Positions 8,131 to 13,373 of a DNA stretch of 13,373 nucleotides are shown piece after piece; the stretch's first letter is position 1; each line of letters starts with the position of its first letter. The notes under the pieces are model-generated. The model did no database searches and was not told the DNA's origin. It worked only from the letters and a program-made list of their open reading frames with translations. The stretch is from Pedobacter sp. UBA2067. GTDB taxonomy: Bacteria > Bacteroidota > Bacteroidia > Sphingobacteriales > Sphingobacteriaceae. The DNA lies in NCBI GenBank assembly GCA_002333205.1, contig DDAD01000157.1, positions 100,103 through 113,475 of the forward strand, written 5' to 3'. A program made the translations under genes and the position numbers.

Positions 8131-8273
8131 TAATTAATAATTTAATATTTGGTTAGAGGTAAATCTGCTCTTTCTAGGGAGCACGTTTGGTTACATGGAT
8201 ACGTCAAGCTGAATACCGCACAGATATTCCAGGCTTGGTTCAAAATGCTGGTCAGTTCATAGGCACATTCATA
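8131..8273 (-). other. Leader between fecR-like gene and susC
   Basis: This 143-base gap has no credible small gene. The last 25 bases before the susC ATG are almost pure A/T, a common translation-start context in Bacteroidota. A short stem pairs TGCTC (8166-8170) with GAGCA (8179-8183). No TAnnTTTG box was found. If susC has its own promoter, it may be read by the neighbouring ECF sigma factor, whose target sequence is not known to me. This is the most likely place for such a site. Confidence 0.3.
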
Positions 8274-9431
8274 TTATTTAGCTTTGATGTTTATTGTTTT
8301 AACTCCGTTGATTTCCGCGACGCTATATTTAAACTCGAAAAAGTCTAGAATTTCCAGCGCTTTCTCGACGTTATCATTCCGATGTACTTCTCCCCATAAC
8401 TCTGTGGCTGGGACATTCCCGTCAATTTCAAATTTCACATCATACCAGCGTGCTAGTTGTCGTGCCACAAACCGAATGTCTGCGCCTTGAAATTGAAAAA
8501 GGCCAAGGCGCCAAGCTATTGCTGCTTCGGCATCAACATTAGTCACCGCTAAAACATGGTTACTGCTGATTACGGACTGCTGCCCAGGCTTTAGGATAGC
8601 TGCCTTTTTCGACTGGTTAACCGACACGCTTACACTGCCTTCAATCAGCGTAGTTTTGGTTGTGGGTTCATCTGCATAACTGTTGATGTTAAAATGTGTA
8701 CCCAATACCTCGACTTCCTGGGTGTTGGTTTTCACTTTAAACGGCTTCAGTTTATTTTGTGCAACTTCAAAATAGCCTTCTCCAGAAAGTTCAACGATGC
8801 GGTTCGGGCCTAAGAATGATGTTGGAAATCTTAACTCCGAGGCGGCATTCATGAATACCTTGGTTCCATCCGACAGGATAACCTCGATTTGCCCGCCGAT
8901 AGGCGTGCTGAGTAGATTCTGCCGGGCAGTGCCACTACGCTTATTTGCACCTGGCTTTTCTACCAAAGCGATTGTGCCGGTGCGCACTTTAACGAAGGAA
9001 ACTGATCCGATGTTCGCAATCTCTCCTGTTGCGAGCTGGTCCAGGTCTATCCTGAATCCATTTTCCAACAATAAGATCGATTTGCCTTTTTCTTTATTCA
9101 GCACTTTGTTCATGCGCGTGGCGACTTGCTGCTGAGGAATATCTTTCTGAATAGCCGTATACGTTGCGAATGCAACCGACAGTACCACAAGAATTGACGC
9201 CGCAACTGCCAGCCATCTGGTTGCACTTCGTTGATGTTTATCTTTACCGTCATGATGCTCTAGCCGGCCTAATACTGTGGCGAGATCATTTTCTACGAAG
9301 TCCTCGGGAATATCTGCCACTTGCGACTTCATGAGATCGTCGTACCACTGCTCCACCAGGCGTGCTTCTTCAGCAGAACATTGCTTTGCATGATATTTGG
9401 CAATAAGTACTTTTATTTCTTCTTTATCCAT
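8274..9431 (-). CDS. FecR-family anti-sigma factor
   Basis: A 385-residue inner-membrane regulator that holds the ECF sigma factor inactive and releases it when the STN domain of the transporter signals substrate binding. The cytoplasmic N-terminal part (1-72) binds sigma. A single membrane segment lies at about 73-94 (WLAVAASILVVLSVAF). The periplasmic FecR domain is at about 172-270, with LSTPIGGQ and the conserved LSDGTKVFMNAASEL. The C-terminal DUF4974 domain (about 315-383) is the part that usually contacts STN. Length and layout are normal for the phylum. It sits 76 bases after the sigma gene and 143 bases before susC, the classical order. The ATG at 9431 follows AAGAC, a weak ribosome-binding context. 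The Gly-Thr bond at 189-190 lies in the strongly conserved block and may be a self-cleavage point, by analogy with other FecR proteins. Confidence 0.93.
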   Translation of the reverse strand: MDKEEIKVLIAKYHAKQCSAEEARLVEQWYDDLMKSQVADIPEDFVENDLATVLGRLEHHDGKDKHQRSATRWLAVAASILVVLSVAFATYTAIQKDIPQQQVATRMNKVLNKEKGKSILLLENGFRIDLDQLATGEIANIGSVSFVKVRTGTIALVEKPGANKRSGTARQNLLSTPIGGQIEVILSDGTKVFMNAASELRFPTSFLGPNRIVELSGEGYFEVAQNKLKPFKVKTNTQEVEVLGTHFNINSYADEPTTKTTLIEGSVSVSVNQSKKAAILKPGQQSVISSNHVLAVTNVDAEAAIAWRLGLFQFQGADIRFVARQLARWYDVKFEIDGNVPATELWGEVHRNDNVEKALEILDFFEFKYSVAEINGVKTINIKAK

Positions 9432-9507
9432 GTCTTATGATGCTGAGCTGCACCATTAATATTATAGTCCTTTTAGAAGCAGGTAAGGCGTAGATAAAAA
9501 TGAAATT

Positions 9508-10092
9508 TTATATTTCGACAAATAAGGCTGCAAGCAAGGACAAATAAGTACTCAATTTCACCCGGAGAATTTTCAAGGCATTATTCACCTGCTTTTTTAC
9601 GGTATGTTCAGAGATATTCAGCGCGAGCCCTATGTCCTTGTGGCTAAGATTCGATTTTCTGCTCAAAATCAAAATTTGGCGCATCTTAGCAGGAAGTTCA
9701 TCTATTTCATTCTCTATGATGGCTTCAAGTTGCCTGTTACGAACCAAATGATCCGTATCGCCTGAAGAGATCGATGAAGCTGGCTCAATAAAGTTTAAAT
9801 ATTTAGAGCTTACCTGTTGATGTGCAATTACTTTGAACACCTGATTTCGGGCTGAAATGTAGAGATAACCGGGTAAGTTGGTTTTAAAGATGATTTCTTC
9901 CCGCTTAAGCCATAAAGAAGCAAATATATCATGGACAATATCCATAACCTCGTCCCGGTTGGTCAATAATTTATAAGCATTTTTATAGACCACAGAGGCA
10001 TAACGTCTGTAAATTTCAGTAAAAGCACGGCGGTCATGCGCCTGGAGTAAGCGAACCAATTCATCGTCGGAAAATAGTTGATAATCTAACAT
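9508..10092 (-). CDS. ECF RNA polymerase sigma factor, FecI-like
   Basis: A 194-residue sigma-70 family protein of the extracytoplasmic-function group. Region 2 is at about 22-88, with FTEIYRRYASVVY and the core-binding and -10 recognition block DIVHDIFASLWLKR. Region 4 is at about 124-178, with LPAKMRQILILSR and the helix-turn-helix LSHKDIGLALNISEHTVKKQV. The very C-terminus (STYLSLLAALFVEI) is hydrophobic, a frequent trait in Bacteroidota members. It should direct RNA polymerase to the susC/susD genes when freed by the FecR protein encoded next to it. The gene heads the uptake cluster and is preceded by a 175-base gap, so it likely has its own promoter. The ATG at 10092 gives the expected N-terminus, MLDYQLFSDDELVRLL. 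Confidence 0.94.
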   Translation of the reverse strand: MLDYQLFSDDELVRLLQAHDRRAFTEIYRRYASVVYKNAYKLLTNRDEVMDIVHDIFASLWLKREEIIFKTNLPGYLYISARNQVFKVIAHQQVSSKYLNFIEPASSISSGDTDHLVRNRQLEAIIENEIDELPAKMRQILILSRKSNLSHKDIGLALNISEHTVKKQVNNALKILRVKLSTYLSLLAALFVEI

Positions 10093-10267
10093 TAGCCGGG
10101 AAGATCAATAAACCAAAAGCAAATTACTTGATGATAACGCATCAATTATCTCTAGACATCATTTATTGAATTTAAAAATAATCTACAGCATAATCGTCTG
10201 AGTCGAAATTGTAATCACTTTGTTACCCCTTGCGAACAACTAACCAAGCTGAGAAGCAGGTTATGGG
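10093..10267 (-). other. Spacer between the lut operon and the sigma-factor gene
   Basis: This 175-base stretch separates the lutC stop from the sigma-factor start. It contains no believable gene. It holds a candidate promoter (listed separately). A short imperfect palindrome, GTAATCACTTTGTTAC (10211-10226), and a small stem TGATG/CATCA overlap the promoter spacer. No strong intrinsic terminator for lutC was found, so read-through into the uptake genes is possible. Confidence 0.4.
10114..10145 (-). promoter_or_regulatory. Candidate promoter for the sigma-factor gene
   Basis: On the minus strand a TTG (10145-10143) precedes TGCTTTTG (10121-10114) by 21 bases. The second box is one base from the Bacteroidota -7 consensus TAnnTTTG, and the spacing is acceptable for that family. 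Transcription would start about 15 bases before the ATG. It is the best candidate in the gap but is not exact. Confidence 0.3.
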
Positions 10268-10870
10268 TTAGTCCAGAATTGCACTGGCTGGTAGTATAAA
10301 AACGAGCAAGGACCTGGCGCCATGTGCCCCGATAACGAGGCTTTGTTCAATATCTGCGGTTTTGGAAGGACCTGCTATAAACACCCCGAATGCCTGCATT
10401 GCTTGCCCGATGCGATCGTACGCTTGGTGCATGTTTGCGACCAGTTGATCTTGCTTTAATACGACGGCCAGATGCTGGCATATAAAGGGAAGCACCCTTA
10501 TGCCCAGTTGATCATCGGTTAGCCAAATTGCGGCATTCTCTGCAACGCCAAAGTGGCCCGGCAAAATGGCCAGACTAACATCCGCTAACTCGTGCGGATC
10601 GGCCTTTGGATCTACGCTTTCAATCGCTGGCTGCAGTTCTGTAATCGTTGTAGCAACGCGTTCATCGCTTCGGAAATGCCCATGTACGTAGGCTTCAATC
10701 TCCCCATAGTCTGCAACGCTCAGTACCTGTCCACCAATCTGATTAACCATTCCCGAGAACGATTCTTTAAGGCTTTGTTTATCGGATGCGACCGGGATGA
10801 ATGGCAAGGGAAGTTCCACCATTGCCGGTTTATTCCGCTGGATCGCTGCAAGTATCTCTGCTTTACTCAT
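10268..10870 (-). CDS. lutC: LutC-like LUD-domain lactate-utilisation protein
   Basis: A 200-residue LUD-domain protein, the third component of the LutABC complex that oxidises L-lactate to pyruvate in the cytoplasm. The family blocks GHFGVAENAAIWL (105-117) and AGPSKTADIEQSLVIGAHG (166-184) are present. The C-terminus reads RSLLVFIL, as in relatives. At 200 residues it is a little shorter than the Bacillus and E. coli versions (about 230-240). The frame is open 26 codons further, to an ATG at 10948. I chose the ATG at 10870 because it is preceded by AAGGA at 10879-10875, gives the usual MSKAEIL start, and overlaps the lutB stop by eight bases, which suggests translational coupling. The extra 26 codons would lie wholly inside lutB and look like no LutC N-terminus. 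Confidence 0.9.
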   Translation of the reverse strand: MSKAEILAAIQRNKPAMVELPLPFIPVASDKQSLKESFSGMVNQIGGQVLSVADYGEIEAYVHGHFRSDERVATTITELQPAIESVDPKADPHELADVSLAILPGHFGVAENAAIWLTDDQLGIRVLPFICQHLAVVLKQDQLVANMHQAYDRIGQAMQAFGVFIAGPSKTADIEQSLVIGAHGARSLLVFILPASAILD

Positions 10871-12242
10871 TGTTTCCTTGTTTTTTATACCAGGCTCTGA
10901 AAGACTCCGCTGGTGGTTCTGGCATCTCCCGTTGTTTGTACCAAACATTCAGGCTATTGTTCACAGCAAAAGGTGCATATTTCATGACCATTCGTCCTGC
11001 TTTTCCAGCCAGCACAAAGCGCTTGGTATTGGAAAGCGTAAAGCTCATGAGCTTCATTGCTGCGACCTTCTTTGGGTCCACATGCCCCGCTTTTACAAGC
11101 ACCTGCCGCCATTTATACAGCTGATTATGAATATCAATCTTCACTGGACATACATTGCTGCATGACCCGCATAATGTTGATGCAAAAGGAAGATCTGCAT
11201 ACTTCTCCATATCCAGATTCGGCGCTAGTATGGACCCTATCGGTCCGGCTATTGCGGTATGGTAACTATGACCTCCGCTTCTCCGATAAACCGGACAGGT
11301 GTTCATGCAGGCGCCGCAGCGGATACATTTCAAAGAGTTCCGAAAGTCTTCCCGGCCCAGTTGATCGCTCCTGCCATTGTCTACCAGGATCAAATGCATC
11401 TCCTGTCCTGCTCTCGGTTTGGCATAATGACTGGAATAGGTAGTGATTGGTTGCCCGGTAGCACTGCGGGTCAAAAGACGTAAGAACACGCCCAGGTGTT
11501 TTCGCTGTGGAATGATCTTCTCAATCCCCATTGCTGCAATATGTACCTCAGCCAGATGTGCGCCCATGTCTGCGTTACCTTCATTTGTGCAAACCACAAA
11601 TTCTCCGGTTTCCGCTACTGCAAAGTTGACGCCGGTAAGTGCAACTTTACGAGTCAAGAACACATCCCGCAAGTGGTTCCTCGCCGTTTCCGTTAGAATC
11701 TTTGGATCTGAGACCCCTGTAGGTGTACCCAGATGTTCTGAGAATATTTCACCAATTTCCTCTTTCTTTTTATGAATGCAAGGCAGTACGATGTGGCTTG
11801 GCGGCTCCTTAGCCAGCTGTACAATACGTTCGCCGAGATCAGAGTCAATAACCTCCACGCCCTTTTCTGCGAGGAACTCGTTCAGGTGACATTCCTCCGT
11901 AAGCATGGACTTGCTTTTCACCATGTGCTTCAAGCCTCTGCGCTGAAGAATATCATAGACGATCTGATTATGCGCAGCAGCATCTTTTGCCCAATGCACA
12001 ATGATCCCGTTCTTTTCGGCTTGTGCTTCAAACTCCAGTAAATAAGTATCCAGCCTGGAGAGCACGTTTTCTTTTATCCTGGAAGCCTGCTCCCGCAACA
12101 ATTCCCATTCGGGTAGCTGCTGCGCTGCATTATCGCGCTTGGCGCGTATCCACCACAGCGTTTCATCATGCCAGTCTACCCTGGCGGTATCTTTCGTAAA
12201 AACATCTGAAAGCGCTGCATGATCTTTTTCCGGCTTACTCAT
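10863..12242 (-). CDS. lutB: LutB-like iron-sulfur lactate-utilisation protein
   Basis: A 459-residue cytoplasmic protein combining an N-terminal LUD domain (about 60-300) with a dicluster ferredoxin-type domain. GVNFAVAETGEFVVCTNEGN (204-223) is the typical LUD block. The cluster ligands are CIRCGACMNTCPVY (Cys306, 309, 312, 316) and CGSCSNVCPVKI (Cys358, 361, 365). These should carry electrons from lactate oxidation onward. The length is close to that of Bacillus LutB. It starts nine bases after the lutA stop, and its last eight bases overlap lutC. The order lutA-lutB-lutC is the standard one. The family is often mislabelled as an amidase- or aldehyde-linked protein; the LUD domain plus dicluster layout and the neighbours make LutB the right call. 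Confidence 0.95.
   Translation of the reverse strand: MSKPEKDHAALSDVFTKDTARVDWHDETLWWIRAKRDNAAQQLPEWELLREQASRIKENVLSRLDTYLLEFEAQAEKNGIIVHWAKDAAAHNQIVYDILQRRGLKHMVKSKSMLTEECHLNEFLAEKGVEVIDSDLGERIVQLAKEPPSHIVLPCIHKKKEEIGEIFSEHLGTPTGVSDPKILTETARNHLRDVFLTRKVALTGVNFAVAETGEFVVCTNEGNADMGAHLAEVHIAAMGIEKIIPQRKHLGVFLRLLTRSATGQPITTYSSHYAKPRAGQEMHLILVDNGRSDQLGREDFRNSLKCIRCGACMNTCPVYRRSGGHSYHTAIAGPIGSILAPNLDMEKYADLPFASTLCGSCSNVCPVKIDIHNQLYKWRQVLVKAGHVDPKKVAAMKLMSFTLSNTKRFVLAGKAGRMVMKYAPFAVNNSLNVWYKQREMPEPPAESFRAWYKKQGNNE
10871..10880 (-). promoter_or_regulatory. Ribosome-binding site that fixes the lutC start
   Basis: The minus-strand sequence CAAGGAAACA runs directly into the ATG at 10870. AAGGA is a good Shine-Dalgarno match, four bases from the start codon. 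It lies inside the last codons of lutB and supports the short form of lutC over the longer open frame. Confidence 0.6.
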
Positions 12243-12251
12243 CTTGTTACG

Positions 12252-12986
12252 TTATTTGGCGTTCAGAATTTCTGCAATATGCAGCACTTTAACGGCACTC
12301 TTCCTTCTTCTTAATATCCCTTCCATATGCATCAAACAGGACATGTCTGATGAGGTGATGTATTCCGCATGGTGTTTGAGGTGATCAGCGACCCGGTCCT
12401 GGCCCATCTTTGCTGATACCGCCTCTTCTGCAACGCAGAAAGTACCACCGAAGCCACAACATTCATCGTTGCGCGATAGGTTGATCAGCTCGATACCTTC
12501 TACCATCTGCAGCAGCTGTACGGGTTTGGAGAAAGCTGGCGCCACCAGCTCAGACATCTGCGACAAATGCAGGCCGCGTTGCCCGTGACAGCTTTGATGT
12601 AAGCCAACCCGGTAAGGAAATCGTGCCTGGAGTTTTTCCACCTTCAATACATCCGTTAAAAATTCAACCAGCTCATAGGTATGCTGACGAATATGCTTCG
12701 CCGTTTCTGGTTTTGCTTCATCCTTTAGATGTTCTTTAATGTGAAGTACACAGCTGCCCGAAGGTGAAACGATGTAGTCGAAATCCTCAAAATTCTCAAT
12801 AAAGAGCTTTTTACAACCAGTAGACAGATGTTCAAAACCGGAGTTTGCCATTGGTTGTCCGCAACAGGTTTGTCCGCTCGGATAAACCGGCTCAACACCT
12901 AAGTCCTGCAGCAGTTTCAGTGTGGCGATTGCAGCCTTTGGGTAAAACTGATCTACATAACATGGTATGAAAAGGGCTACCTTCAT
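12252..12986 (-). CDS. lutA: LutA-like CCG-domain iron-sulfur protein
   Basis: A 244-residue cytoplasmic protein with two CCG (cysteine-rich) domains, the form found in LutA/YkgE, GlcF and heterodisulfide reductase subunits. Domain one has Cys9 (FIPCYVDQFYP), CCGQP (Cys41-42) and Cys79. Domain two has Cys133 (HQSCHG), CCGFGG (Cys176-177) and Cys184. The paired CCG motifs bind Fe-S clusters that handle electrons from L-lactate oxidation with LutB and LutC. Length matches the family (about 240). The ATG overlaps the stop of the upstream kinase gene by four bases (ATGA), so the two are translationally coupled and in one operon. A GlcF (glycolate oxidase) role is less likely because lutB and lutC follow directly. 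Confidence 0.95.
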   Translation of the reverse strand: MKVALFIPCYVDQFYPKAAIATLKLLQDLGVEPVYPSGQTCCGQPMANSGFEHLSTGCKKLFIENFEDFDYIVSPSGSCVLHIKEHLKDEAKPETAKHIRQHTYELVEFLTDVLKVEKLQARFPYRVGLHQSCHGQRGLHLSQMSELVAPAFSKPVQLLQMVEGIELINLSRNDECCGFGGTFCVAEEAVSAKMGQDRVADHLKHHAEYITSSDMSCLMHMEGILRRRKSAVKVLHIAEILNAK

Positions 12987-13373
12987 AAAACTTGGTTTTT
13001 CACGGAATAGAACTTTAATGCAATGATATCATTTGCCAGAGGTTTTCTGTTCCAATGCTTGTGAATTGCAATCGCTGTACCTAAAGCCGTAGCCTGTGCC
13101 ATAGCGGCGGCATACACCTCAATGTACGGAAAGGCCAGGGCAAGCAGATTCATGTAGATGGCATTTTTACTGAACCCTCCATCAACAAATATCTTTTTTA
13201 TTGGTGTGCCATTCATGATCAGACTTGTAGATCTAAACTGCAGATCAACCAGGTCCAGTATCAGCTGATGATAGGCTTCCGTTGCATTACTGAACGCCTC
13301 TAAATCCCGCTCTCCGAAAGCAGAAGATTTGCCAACCAGTGAAGTAGAGGATGCACTTTGGTTGGTTAACCTG
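12983..13373 (-). CDS. FGGY-family carbohydrate kinase, C-terminal fragment
   Basis: The frame is open from the right edge to a TGA at 12985-12983, giving 129 visible residues. The first Met in the window (13216) is internal, because the same frame continues upstream without a stop. FVDGGFSKN (visible residues 62-70) and YAAAMAQATALGTAIAIH match the C-terminal ATPase half of FGGY kinases, where the glycine-rich loop binds ATP and an ALGAA-like helix follows. The enzyme phosphorylates a ketose or pentulose. The exact sugar cannot be told from this half. Because lutABC follows with a four-base overlap, a rhamnulokinase or fuculokinase role is favoured, as both pathways end in L-lactaldehyde and L-lactate. 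The glycine motif differs from that of the E. coli-type RhaB as I recall it, so I assign no symbol. Confidence 0.85.
   Translation of the reverse strand, partial: RLTNQSASSTSLVGKSSAFGERDLEAFSNATEAYHQLILDLVDLQFRSTSLIMNGTPIKKIFVDGGFSKNAIYMNLLALAFPYIEVYAAAMAQATALGTAIAIHKHWNRKPLANDIIALKFYSVKNQVL

Noticed and set aside
8166..8183. Small stem TGCTC/GAGCA before susC as a terminator or riboswitch
   Set aside because: The stem is only five base pairs, with no U-run and no recognisable aptamer.
10211..10226. Imperfect palindrome GTAATCACTTTGTTAC as a regulator operator
   Set aside because: Only four outer base pairs match cleanly, and it sits about 90 bases upstream of the candidate promoter; chance is as likely.
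10797..11775. Plus-strand frames of 102-128 codons opposite lutB and lutC
   Set aside because: They overlap one another and the conserved cluster-binding region of lutB, and have no recognisable motifs; they are antisense shadows.
13200..13216. ATG at 13216 as the start of a separate 77-residue protein
   Set aside because: The same frame is open to the window edge and encodes more FGGY-kinase sequence (TEAYHQLILDLVDLQ), so this Met is internal to a truncated kinase gene.

Overview
The window looks like a piece of a Bacteroidota chromosome, most likely Sphingobacteriaceae (Pedobacter-like). The main reason is a complete SusC/SusD outer-membrane pair preceded by a FecI-type sigma factor and a FecR-type anti-sigma factor. 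AT-rich leaders in front of start codons and a few TAnnTTTG-like promoter boxes fit the same phylum. The family assignment is inferred from protein style, not from a marker gene. No tRNA, rRNA, CRISPR array, insertion sequence or phage gene was seen, and no gene-free stretch exceeds about 175 bases.

Layout, left to right. The left edge cuts off the start of a minus-strand gene that looks like a PAS-domain sensor protein (1-105). Divergent from it on the plus strand is a CPA1/NhaP-type cation:proton antiporter (243-1493). A perfect 18-bp inverted repeat (1500-1561) ends it and also serves the convergent minus-strand genes. All remaining genes are on the minus strand and are best read from right to left.

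Right block, 13373 down to 10268: the 3' end of an FGGY carbohydrate kinase, then lutA, lutB and lutC, all overlapping or within about 10 bases. LutABC oxidises L-lactate to pyruvate. Together with an FGGY sugar kinase this fits a 6-deoxyhexose (L-rhamnose or L-fucose) pathway, in which the sugar is cleaved to lactaldehyde, oxidised to lactate and then used through LutABC. The isomerase and aldolase would lie beyond the right edge.

Middle block, 10092 down to 1591: ECF sigma factor, FecR anti-sigma factor, a SusC with an N-terminal STN signalling domain, SusD, and a Tat-exported Gfo/Idh/MocA oxidoreductase. This is a surface-signalling glycan-uptake locus. The SusC/SusD pair imports an oligosaccharide. 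The STN domain, FecR and sigma factor would report substrate occupancy to transcription. The oxidoreductase would act on the imported sugar in the periplasm. No glycoside hydrolase is encoded in the window, so the substrate cannot be read directly. The neighbouring lactate/deoxysugar operon is the only hint, pointing to a rhamnose- or fucose-containing glycan.

Nothing in the window is clearly a new kind of system. The most useful leads are the juxtaposition of the signalling uptake locus with the kinase-lutABC operon, the exported oxidoreductase used in place of hydrolases, and a corrected lutC start.
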